From Buxus sempervirens (lineage: Eukaryota; Streptophyta; Magnoliopsida; Buxales; Buxaceae), in contig OX387183.1 in the NCBI GenBank assembly GCA_947561395.2, positions 32,476,853 through 32,540,852 of the forward strand: a stretch of 64,000 nucleotides of DNA, written 5' to 3'. Below, in pieces: positions 10,327 through 20,709 of the stretch. The notes beneath the pieces were generated by a model, which searched no databases, had not been told where the DNA came from, and saw only the letters and a list, made by a program, of their open reading frames with translations. The position numbers were made by a program, and so were the translations under genes. The stretch's first letter is position 1. Every line of letters begins with the position of its first letter.

Positions 10327-13300
10327 TGTAAAATCTAGGATTTTCCTAAAATAAAGTAAATTAAATAAGCCTAAATATTTAAAAGTTAAGATTTAATTTA
10401 GGCATTGGAGGAATAACATTATGATCCAAAGAGATATGAGTAACTAAATAAATAAACAATAATTTTGAGTTATTAGGAATTTAAATAGTGGCTTAATTTA
10501 AATAGGAAAGAGCAAGGTTGATTTTAGATAAATTGGGAGAGTGATTTAAATATAAAGGATTGGAAAATATAGGTATTAATCCAAGTGCATTATATGGTTA
10601 AGATTGATGTGAGAAATAAAGAGGAGAATTTTTGGAAAAAAATCCAAAAGTTAAATATGGAATTTCAAGGAAAGGGTATTTTAGTCATTTTCCAATTAGC
10701 CAAATTAATATATTGAGTAAGTAAATAATTATTAGACTTGAAATATTTAACTAGACTTAATTTGGGTTAGGTTTGAATTTAAATAGCAAATTATGGTTTA
10801 AAAGTAGGAAAAATGGTATATTAGTGATTATGGTTGATAAGGAGCCTTAAATTTGAGGATAAGAGGAGTTTTGGGGTGTTTTAGTAATATTTTAAAATAA
10901 TAAATTAAATTAGTACGAAAATAAATTAAATTAAGACCTTCTTTTATATGAGATACTTAAAAGGGGAATTAGAAGGAGAGTTAAGATAGGAAGGTTTCCA
11001 ATTGAGAGTGAGAATCCTATTTAGAAGGACTCCTAAACCTAGTGGGACTTCTAATTAAGAGAGCTATAAAAGGGAAGGCCTAGAGAAGGTTTAGGGTTTG
11101 GAAAGTAAGCCAAAATAAGAGGGAAAAGAGAAGAAATTTGTGCTTGGGCTTGGGAGAAAAATAAAGGGAAGAAGAGAGGAGAGAAAAGAGAGGGAAGAAA
11201 AGAAAAAGTAGGTGCTGCAGAGGTCTGACCAGCAGACTTTGAACGACGATCCCTGGAGATCTAGTCGTTGGATTGTCATGAAATTTTGAGGTTATAAACT
11301 ATACATGAGATACTTTAATCTGAGCGGTGGAGATCGGATTTGGGGGAGTCTAAAATGATACGAACTAACCCAGAAGTTGGTGGAAAATCAGATTTAGAAA
11401 GAAAAAGGAGTTGCAGAGATGGCCGATTAACCAACTTCGAACGTTGAGATAGGAAGATCCAACCGTTGGAATGGCTTGAAATTTTGGGTTTTTAATCTAC
11501 TCATGGAGGACTTCAAACTGAACGGTGGAGATTTTAATTGAAGAAGTCTAGAGGGGTGATATTGAGATCATAAAATGGGCACAGAAGGAGTTTTCAGCAA
11601 AATCTAGATTCATAAAAAAAGGCAAGTAGCAAACCCTTGAAACTGGAGAAACTCATGTTTTCTTGTGTTTTTTATGTTTGATCGTATTGGCTTTTAAGTT
11701 GGATTTCATTGGAAAAGTTGGATGATTTTAAAGTTTTGATTTGGTGATTTAAATCTCTGTTTAAGAATCAAGAAAAGTGTTGCTCATGGATGATTTAATT
11801 TAGAAAGAAATCTTAGATAAATTTTAATCACCAAGATTTGATTAGTATTGTTTTAGAAGTAATTTAGAATGAAATTTAGATGTTTAGAAACAATTTAAAA
11901 CCATAGGAATTTGAGAAGTTTCGGAAATTATGAAAAACCTAGAAAAACTGAGTTTTGGGCAGAGCGCTAGAACTGTCGCTCGAGCACCCTATCTGTATAC
12001 CTTAAATTAGAACATTGGAAACAAGTCGCTTGATACACCGTTCGAGCGCAGCCATGGGTGACCTACCTGTATATCTAAAATAGAACCTGAAATTATAGTC
12101 GCTCGAGCTCCTCTTCGAGTGACCTATGTCAGAAATTCCAAATTTTGGGATTTGTGCCCAGATTTAATTTTTGATGATTTCTTTTTTGTAAATTCTAAAG
12201 TTATAACACCTGTAACTAGGTTAATTTGAGATGTAGGAAGTGGCGGAATTAAATTTGAATTAAATAATAGTAATTTGGGACGATGATTGTAAATATGAAA
12301 CTTTTGAAGATATTTTAAGTAAAAAGAGGTCACAACCTATTTAGATCTGATTTTGGGTAACCTAACTTATTCTTAAACTTCAATATAGACCTAAGATACC
12401 TTTTGGAAGTACTAAATAACAGAGTTAATAAGTTTTGACACCTTGGGTTCTAAATGAGGGAAAGTTGGATATTAATAGATAATAGAAATAGAGAAGTTTT
12501 AATCAAGAGTTAGGAACATTGTTAATGTCTTGAATTATTTCCTTTTAAACAAAACTTGATTTTGGGAGTTCCTGCACTTGTATTTGAACTATCTGAGCAT
12601 ACTTTGAGCTTCGAGTGATTTATGTATATACTTGGATTAGTTTTCCGATGAAACCTAAAGTTTTGATATATGACTTGGTACATCTTGTGTTGGATTTTGG
12701 ATCACAATTGTGACAAGGCAGGTGCCTGGTTTATTGGTTCCGCAGGGCGGATTTAGTTATTGTTAAACAGTGTATTTGGTGGGTGTTATTAAGAAGTATG
12801 TCCATTCCATAGTTTGGTTTTCCACAATCGTGTGGGTTTTGCAATTACATTATTAATTGATATGTTATTAAGTTATTTAGAGTTTTTGATTGTGAGTTGT
12901 GTTTAGCAAGCTTAGCTCTTACATGAATCCATTAGAGTAGCTAGTAAATGAAATTATTTTCTGGAGTTTCTTATTCTGTGTCATAGGCATTCCATCATCT
13001 CGAGGATGGTACTGCTCCTGGATTGATCAGTCGCTACGTTACCCACTCCTGGATTGGTTGGGCTGTACATACTAACCCATTGGGTTGGATTTTTGGTTGT
13101 TGGTTGGTTCTTCCATCGGTGTTGAATAGTCAGGCTGCAGGGCGGCTGGTCCATTTGTAATTCGGAAGGTAGCATATTAGCACATGTCTGTAGGACTCTG
13201 TTTTCAATTCCATTAGTCCTGTGATGTCACAGACGTGGTATGCTGTGTGTCGTGATTTCTTTATATTATCGTTTTTCTTATTGATGTTGTTTTTGGTTTA

Positions 13301-13662
13301 ATCGTACACCTCATGACTTATTTTATATAAACATGGACTGATTTCATGCATGCACCTTGCTACTTGTTGAGATTTATTCTCATTCTGGTTTCTCCCATTT
13401 TTCAGGTATTCTTGGAGAGGACGACAGCATTGGGCTAGTATGTAAAGGGGTAGTCAGTTTAGTTGTAGATTAGCTTCCTGAGATTAAAAACATTGTAATT
13501 GTTTAAAGTTTATTTGTTAATGGATATTATTTCAAGTTTCCGCATATAACTCTGATGATGAAATTAATTGAAGGTTCAAATTGATTCAGATTTTTAGTTG
13601 CTTTTTTTACTTACCATAACACCTCGAGTTTTTGGAAAAGGACCCGGAACCGGGGCGTTACA
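10327..13662 (+). mobile_element. Solo LTR of family T, copy Z (TSD GGAAA)
   Basis: 3336 bp, starting TGTAAAATCTAGGATTTT and ending CCGGGGCGTTACA, flanked by direct GGAAA at 10322-10326 and 13663-13667. It lies in W in the opposite orientation, so the locus looks like a 4.4-kb element with inverted ends. The TSD shows it is really one solo LTR inside another. TATA box TATAAAAGG near 11063; GC-type donor-like site G|GCAAGT near 11619; CTCGAG motifs at about 11975-12110. Confidence 0.9.
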
Positions 13663-13667
13663 GGAAA

Positions 13668-14981
13668 ACCCAATTCAATGTAACTCTAGTTATGTGTTGC
13701 ATACAAAAGAATTCCTAAAAACTTCCACTTTTGCAATTACTAAGCACCTAATTGTAATTACGTCTCTTTGATTATATTTAGTATTTCCCTTTTTATGCAT
13801 ATCCTTCCCCTTTGATTACTAATTTAAGCAATTCCTCACTCACTAAAATTTCATTAATTAACTCTACTTAAATCCCTAAAATAAAACCCAAGTTGAACTG
13901 CCTATTTAATGCTCAACCTGAGCTATTTTCCCCCATGGGTGCCTACCACAGGGGCCTAGGCACCCCTGGGCGCCCAGCCAAAAACGAAGCCCACTAAACA
14001 TATAAATATAACCTCTAACTCGATTTGACAAAATTTGTTTAATATCCAATAAAAACTGATAGTTATCTTAATCTTTGAAGTGAATTTATATTCACCCCAA
14101 TCATTAATTTAGGCCAAACTACCCTTTTGGGTCACAAATAACTTTCCATCTTACTTCCCAAGATAGGCAATAATCACATCCATGCAATTCAGCAAAAGCA
14201 ACAAAGCTACTACAATTATTCTCGTAAAAATATTATTTGTAAAACATACTCAAAGTTTTCATTATATATATTTAAATTTCTAGATCATGAAAAAAAAAAC
14301 ATCTTTAAATACTTAGTTACAAGTATTAATCACCTTAAAATGTTAACAAGAAATTCTAGAAATTAAAATGACAAATTTCTAAACTTTAACAAAAACTAGG
14401 GCTGGGTGATTACCTGCAGGACTAACTTGCTAATTCAAATTTCATAGAGCAAAATTTTCAAATTTTAAGAATCAGTGGTCTATGTATTTGAATTTTAAAG
14501 CACAATTTAGGGGTTTTCATTAATTATTAATTTCTTACTCAATTCTTACCTAATATTTTAATATTCAAAAAAATATGAACTAGCTTTTCATTAGTGTGTG
14601 TGTTTCACACTAAAATTTACATATGTTTGGACATATGACTAATTTTCCAATACAGTATAAGTTTTATACTAAAACTTAATTACTTTCTAAAATAAAACTA
14701 AAATTTTAATTACTATATGATGTTTTGCACCAAAATTTAATTATTTTTGAAAAACTCATCTTCTCCAACCAATAGCGAACCAATTCAATGATTTGTGAAT
14801 TTCGAAGATTTTTCATGCTCAACACATATTACCAAATGGCTTTAAACCAATTGCAATCATCTAATATCACATTAAACTAAATTTTAAGCTTGCTAGTTTA
14901 AATCAAACATGAGATTTCAGCATGTAGAAAATCAACCCCTAACTTCCGAAACGTGAAAACAATAACATAAAAGTAAAACAC
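13668..14981 (-). mobile_element. Family T LTR W, segment b
   Basis: Continuation of W between insertion Z and the Tat-like element at 14982. A minus-strand donor-like CAG|GTAATC lies at 14413/14414. AT-rich, no coding potential. The segment stops at AACAC, which is duplicated at 26261-26265. Confidence 0.65.
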
Positions 14982-15974
14982 TATAGATGACCGTTTTTGC
15001 AACTTGACACGTTACCTATATAATGATTCGGCATGGATGATTTGTCACATGATATAAACAGATTTTTCATTGGTTATCTGTCACCCGACAGAGACAACCT
15101 ATCATGGGTCCTCTGTTACTTGACAGATTAGCCTATCACGGGTTATTTGTTACCTAATAAAAACAATAATAATAAAATATGATATGATTTATTTATATTA
15201 TATTAATCTGACATATTGGAGTGGAGATCTCTGTCTTGGGTGAAAGCCCACTTAGGGGGTTTTTTGCGGTCCTTAAGGTGTGGCAGACACAGGCGTGGGA
15301 ATCGTCGGCAGCTAGTGACGAATCACGGCATGTCAATCTAGAATGACGAAGACGTCAAGTGATTTATAATTTCACATCTTGATATGTGGGCCCCAGTGTA
15401 TCAATCAGAGAGCTCTATCTTTTATTTTAATTATCTCTTATTTTATTCTTATCTTGAACCTAGACCTTGATGAGACCAGATTTATGATAAACATGAAAAC
15501 ACCCTAAAGCCTCAGATTATGACAAGTGTCACAATCCTAGAGATCCATTCTTTCTATAAATATAAGAACCCTCTTTCATTTGAGGACCCCTGGATCTTTG
15601 GCTCATGAGAGCAGTACTTCTTTTCCTCTAGACCTTCTCCAAGTCTACCAGGAATTCTCTAAGAACATCTTTGGAGTTCTATCTTCTGCACTTTCTGGAA
15701 CCATGAAAGGAGCTCTCTGGCTTGGCATACGTGAAGAACACTTGAGTATCTCCCTTCTCTCATTCTAGCCATTGCCTACCTCTCACGCCTTATTGACTCC
15801 AACCCCTCTTCTGTTCAGTAGCGGCGCGGCAACAGCTACTGAGTCGGCAGTTTAGGCCAACGTCAGACATACCTCTCCTACTCATAATCGAGATCTGAAA
15901 AATCATCGTCGGCATTTCGACATAGTGGAGATAACATTGGATACGTGGACGTGGATTCAAAAAAGGCACCTACA
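14982..15974 (+). repeat. 5' LTR of the old Tat-like element
   Basis: Starts TATAGATGACC (the canonical TG mutated to TA) and ends GGCACCTACA. A TATA box (TCTATAAATATAAG) lies at about 15554. It contains a short non-genic reading frame near 15580-15768 that is present in both LTRs. Confidence 0.9.
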
Positions 15975-15979
15975 TTTTC

Positions 15980-15997
15980 TGGCGACTCCGCTGGGGA
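15980..15997 (+). other. Primer binding site, tRNA-Arg
   Basis: TGGCGACTCCGCTGGGGA, five bases after the LTR, is complementary to the 3' end of plant tRNA-Arg as I know it. Tat/Ogre elements are known to use tRNA-Arg. Confidence 0.85.
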
Positions 15998-16039
15998 GGT
16001 AAAGTCACTGATAGAAGAAATCTTGGAGGAATCGGCGAT

Positions 16040-16255
16040 ATGGTGGGAACTAGAAGAACGCGAGATGGACAAAGTGATTTGGCACCGGCTCCATCAAGAG
16101 GACGTTCCAAACATCAACAAGCTGCAACACATGATGAAAGTGCAAATTCACACCCGGAACAATCTGCTCAAAATACAGGCAAACCAGTAGAAACTACTTC
16201 AAAACTGGGTCAAATACTTGCGGCGTTTCATAATTTGAATGGACGCGTTGAGTAG
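16040..16255 (+). pseudogene. Gag N-terminal fragment
   Basis: A 71-residue frame starting MVGTRRTRDG, a basic start like many plant Ty3/gypsy Gag proteins, ending at a TAG (16253-16255). The rest of gag follows in another frame from 16285, so at least one stop and one frame change separate the two parts. The start is the first ATG after the primer site that opens a Gag-like sequence. Confidence 0.55.
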
Positions 16256-16284
16256 CTCTTCCACATTATCCACACCAAACAACC

Positions 16285-17154
16285 ATGTTGAGCAACAGAA
16301 GATACCCTCGGGGCTCGGTTGCTAGTAAGGAAGAGGTGAAGCCTAGTGATTATGTTACCATGGCAGAATTTGAAAGCTTGCTGAAAAGAGAAAGGAGTCA
16401 ACATGAAGATGCGGATCTGTCATATGACTACCAGCCACCATATCCTATTGCAATACTCGAGAAGCCATACTCGAAAAACTACGTGGTCTCGAAGTTCTCT
16501 CGCTATAATGGAAAGATTGGCAATGCGAAGGAGCATGTCTCAAGATCTATCGATGCTCTTGGTGCACATGCCAATGACAAGGACTTGCAGCTCAGAGAAT
16601 TCTCTAAATCTTTATCAGAGAATGCTTGCACCTGGTATTCGAATCTAGAGCCAGACAGTATTAACACATGGGAGGAGATGGTGAAAGTCTTCTTTCGAAA
16701 ATTCTTCTTGGTGGATGAGAAGATGATGTTCATTGATTTGAGCCAAGAGCAACAGAAGTCAACGGAGGGACTTATTGACTTCATCAAGAGATTTCACACC
16801 ATGGCACTCGATTGTCATGAAGCCATCACTGAAGAAGGACTTGTGCAACTTTGCATAAGTGGAATGAGCCACGATTACAGGCCATTCTTAGAAAATCAAG
16901 ATATCAAGAGTTTTACTAAACTTCTTGAATCAGCCCGTCGTACAGCATCGTTGGTAAAGGTGAATGACCGAGTCAGAAAGGAAAAGAGGTCCGTAGATGT
17001 TTTGGCAGCTAAGCCTACTAAAAGGGAGCGTCATGCGGAGGTGTCACAACATCCAGTAAACATGTTGCGCCGACCAACAAACATGGTTGCTAAACGGGTT
17101 AAGAAAAGGTGTCAAGGTGAAGCACCACCACATCCAGTTGGCTTACCAAAATGA
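16285..17154 (+). CDS. Gag (capsid region) of the old Tat-like element, N-terminally broken
   Basis: 289 residues. Residues about 70-235 match the retrotransposon Gag capsid fold (Retrotrans_gag type): a Y-N-G-K-I start, an L-x-x-F-x-x-S-L block, W-Y-S-N-L, then W-E-E-M-V-x-x-F-x-x-K-F and a Q-x-x-x-E-G-L-x-D-F-I-x-R-F segment. Gag forms the particle that packages element RNA. The C-terminus ends in a basic stretch without a visible zinc knuckle. The true N-terminus probably lies in the separate frame at 16040. The flanking element has no enzymes, so Gag alone could at best help package this RNA. The ATG at 16285 is simply the first in frame. Confidence 0.75.
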   Translation: MLSNRRYPRGSVASKEEVKPSDYVTMAEFESLLKRERSQHEDADLSYDYQPPYPIAILEKPYSKNYVVSKFSRYNGKIGNAKEHVSRSIDALGAHANDKDLQLREFSKSLSENACTWYSNLEPDSINTWEEMVKVFFRKFFLVDEKMMFIDLSQEQQKSTEGLIDFIKRFHTMALDCHEAITEEGLVQLCISGMSHDYRPFLENQDIKSFTKLLESARRTASLVKVNDRVRKEKRSVDVLAAKPTKRERHAEVSQHPVNMLRRPTNMVAKRVKKRCQGEAPPHPVGLPK

Positions 17155-17914
17155 ACAGCTAATGTTACAACCAAGCCTTTACTGCCAAGTCAGTGATGAT
17201 TGATAGACAAACCGTAATATTTGGCATGAATCCCGCAATGGTCAACCAACATGCTGTAGAGATCGTCAAGCAAATAAGGAGTACAAAACCTTTAGGTCTT
17301 TTGGTAGTGGGGATATGATTTAATATTTTCACACATACGAATGCCACTGGCTTCAATAAAAGCGAGTTGTTTTATTTGAAAGAATTTTATATCGAATTAT
17401 GTATGGAAAAAATGTGCATAAAAGAAGCAAGGAAATGCAGCATGCTATTGCAAATCTTCATTATGAGATTCTCTATCCTAATGATTGTCTAAAGCACGAC
17501 AACTTCATTATCAAGAAAATACTGGAGATTGTTGTAGCATGACTAGCCATCCTATATTTGACGGCTGGATCCTATCAAGCTTGATGACATTTCAAACACA
17601 AAGAAAAGGAGATATGCTGAATGAACACATATGAAGAGGTCAAACAGATGTCTCTTGGCAAGATGAACCTGACTCTTTGTCCAAGTCACTTTCTCAGAGG
17701 CCTGGACACAACCTCATCATGCTACTTCCTAACTCAGACTGCCAGTTCATATATCTCTTATTAAGACTCCAAGAATTTACAACAAAACGAGCAAAGAGTT
17801 GAAAGTGAGATACTACAAAATATGTTGAATGAGAAGCTGCATGAGATAGAGAATGAGATGCTAAACGAGAACCTATACGAGATATTGTATGAGATTTGAT
17901 TCTTCTGAGGCAAA
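17155..17914 (+). other. Degenerate internal region after gag
   Basis: No frame longer than about 90 codons. Short stretches look like decayed coding sequence (around 17190-17330 and 17400-17560), but I cannot assign them to protease or RT. Leads directly into the 77-bp tandem array. Confidence 0.4.
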
Positions 17915-18769
17915 AGATTGTGTATGGCACCGATCTGGCTAGAGATCTAGACGGGAGCCACATTCTTTATGTCAAAAGAGATTAGTCCTATAGGCCGAAG
18001 TCTGTGCATGGCACCGATCTCGCTGACGAGCTTGACGGGAGCCACATTCCTTATGGCCAGATTATCAACACCATGGGTTTGTGTATGGCACCAAACTTGC
18101 TGAAGAGCTTGACGGGAGCCACATTCCTTATGGTTGCATTATCAATGCCAATGGTTTATGTATGGCACCGATCTTGTTGACGAGCTTAACGGGAGCCACA
18201 TTCCTCCTGGCAAGAGAAAGATTACTAAAGGGTTTGTGTATGGCATCGATCTCGCTGATGAGCTTGACGGGAGCCACATTCCTTATGGCCATTAACACCA
18301 TAGGTTTGTGTATGGCACCGATCTCGCTGACGAGCTTGACGGGAGCCACATTCCTTATGGTTTCATTATCAATGCCAATGGTTTGTGTATGACATCGATC
18401 TTGCTGACGAGCTTGACGGGAGCCACATTCCTCCTGGAAAGAAAGAGATTAGCCAAGGGTTTGTGTATGACACCAATCTCGTTGACAAGCTTGACAGGAA
18501 CCACATTCCTTATGGCCAAATTATTAATACCAAGGGTTTGTGCATGGTACCGATCTTGCTGACAAGCTTGACGGGAGCCACATTCCTTATGGCAAGTTTT
18601 CAAGATTTAGGGTTTGTGTGTGGCATCGATCTTGCTAACAAACTTGACGAGAGCCACATTCCCTATGGACGAGGTTATTAACGCCAAGGGTTTGTGCATG
18701 GCATCGATCTTGTTGACGAGCTTGACGGGAGCCACATTCCTTATGGTAGGTTTTCAAGACTAAGGGTTT
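17915..18769. repeat. 77-bp tandem array (about 11 units)
   Basis: The block GACGGGAGCCACATTCC recurs at 17950, 18034, 18111, 18188, 18266, 18338, 18415, 18493, 18570, 18646 and 18724, giving a usual spacing of 76-78 bp (one of 84, one of 72). Weaker units continue at about 19447-19500, 19913 and 20003 beyond the MITE. Frames through it encode a repeated G-T-D-L-A-D-E-L-D-G-S-H-I-P-like peptide, but frames drift because 77 is not a multiple of three. Not a gene. Confidence 0.92.
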
Positions 18770-18777
18770 GTGCGTAG

Positions 18778-19445
18778 TAGGGGTGCAACTCGGTCCGGTT
18801 AAGACCGAATCCGAACCGATCCAAACCAACTTCAGTTCGGTTTGGATTGGGTTTTTAAGCTATCGGTTCAGTTTTGGTCATGAACTTACTTGAACCAAAT
18901 CATTTCGGTTCGGTTTTGGGTTAAAGGCATACTATAGCCAAACCGAACCGAAAACCGAAACCGAAATCCAATTGTATAGTATATGCTTTTATAAAATAAA
19001 TTTATATTTTATAAATGCATGCATATTCTATGCAATTGACCATGTGCCATGGCACATATACACAACTGCATGTGCTACATTGTGCGCATGGTTCAAATTG
19101 AAAAGGGAAATGTTTTGCCTTTATAGGCAATGGTTTTGGGTTGAAGAGAATGCCTAACCGATGTGGGACCTAACAATCTTGAATAAGACAAAAAAAGTGA
19201 GTAAAGAAGACAGCTCACAAGTGGGCATTAAATGCTTTGTCTCTTGGTGAACCTTCCTAAGCTTTAGTCCCACATCGGCCAAGCAATACTTCTATCTCTT
19301 GATGATTGCCTATAAAGGCATCTCTTGTTAGCATCTCTTGATGAACCATTTTAACCGGCTAACCCATAGTGTGGCGAACCAACCAACATGGTTTGGTCTT
19401 AGGTTCAGCTGAACCCGGACCAAACCAAACCGAGTTGCACCCCTA
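18778..19445. mobile_element. hAT-type MITE (TSD GTGCGTAG)
   Basis: 668 bp with terminal inverted repeats TAGGGGTGCAACTCGGT and ACCGAGTTGCACCCCTA. The 8-bp TSD GTGCGTAG lies at 18770-18777 and 19446-19453, the duplication length of hAT transposons. No transposase. It contains a second internal inverted pair (CCGATGTGGGAC and GTCCCACATCGG), which may be another small element. It splits the 77-bp array. Confidence 0.93.
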
Positions 19446-19453
19446 GTGCGTAG

Positions 19454-20704
19454 CATCGATCTCGCTGACAAACTTGATGAGACCCACATTCCTAATGGCT
19501 AGCCTTATAATGGCATATGGATTGTGCAATTATGACAAAGGAGGCTCTTAAAGCGTATTTTTACAACATATTATTGCAGTTTATTCTTCTGATCAAGAAT
19601 TAAGAAGATGTATGGGATATGCGACAAAGTATATGGCTTGCATATGGAAATCTCATTATAGCGACGGCTACAACCTACCAACTATTGTTGAACAAAGATG
19701 GAATGCGATACGACAAAATATAAATCCTTAGGCGAAAGCCGTGGAATGATGTCAAATCCTAGAAAAAGAAGAAAGTCACCAGATTTTTCATTTAAAAAAA
19801 AACATATAACCTACGCCAAGGTTCATGTTTGGCATTGGATTGTAAGAGCCAAATTTTCCTTGACAGAAGGCGCTAAAAGAGAATGAGAATAAATCAAAAG
19901 TCTTGAGGTCATAGGTTTGTGTATGACACTAATCCCGCCGGGTGGCATAAGTGGACAAGAGCCACATTCCTTATACCTACAAGCATTATTTATGAAGAAA
20001 AGGGTTTATTTATGATACCTATCCTGCCACAAAATACAAGTGAATAGAAGCCACATTCCTTAAAGCTGAACACAATATTGAGCTAAGTGAAATGCCAAAG
20101 AATTATTAAAGATGCTGATATAATGAAACAATGTGCAGAATGAGAAGTCGAAGAAAGCATGAAAACATACCTTTTTAGGGCATGCAACCACAATGCCTGA
20201 AAGTTTGTACTAGTTCTTCAACAGAACGTGGAAAAATCATCAAGCCAAGAAGAAAGGTATTTCTTCTTCTTCTTCATCTCATCCATCTCAACGTAGAGCC
20301 TTTCTTGTCATGCCTTTGCTTTTGTCAATTGTGAACAAGAAGGCCTTGAAGTTACCTTCATGCCAGCTTTGGCACAAGCCTACATAAGAAGCTGTCGTGG
20401 AACATATCAGTAGGCATCACGACAAATATCAAATTTGAAGATGAATGCAAAGGAAAAGAAGAATTTGTCATAACAATGAGAACCGAAGATAAATACCATA
20501 TAAGGTGACGACTCGTCAAAAGCTTTGAAGACTGTCCCTGATTTTCGTCAAAGGCTCCTTCCTCTTTATTGCTTTCTTCCATGCCGAAGAAGCCCTTAAA
20601 GATTCTAACGCGACCACAAAACATGTAGAAGATGAGAGAGGAGCTTCGATTGGTGTGCCATGTTCATGAATACGCCAAGTTCGAGCTGTCTAATGAAGCA
20701 GTGA
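19454..20704 (+). other. Internal region of the old element with diverged array units
   Basis: Holds three degenerate 77-bp-type units (near 19454, 19913 and 20003), then unassigned sequence up to the GGATT target of the nested solo LTR. I see no gene. A TTCTTCTTCTTCATC tract lies at about 20262. Confidence 0.45.
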
Positions 20705-20709
20705 GGATT

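Noticed and set aside
9305..13662. A 4.4-kb DNA transposon with TGTAACGCCCCGG/CCGGGGCGTTACA inverted ends
   Set aside because: The GGAAA duplication around 10327-13662 shows a solo LTR in opposite orientation inside another LTR; the inverted ends belong to two copies.
14980..15000. 5' LTR start read as a separate repeat because it lacks TG
   Set aside because: Length (993 bp) and TSD match the 3' LTR exactly; the TG has simply mutated to TA.
18081..18681. Overlapping frames with a repeated L-A-D-E-L-D-G-S-H-I-P peptide
   Set aside because: A tandem 77-bp DNA repeat; the frame changes every unit, so no continuous repeat protein exists.
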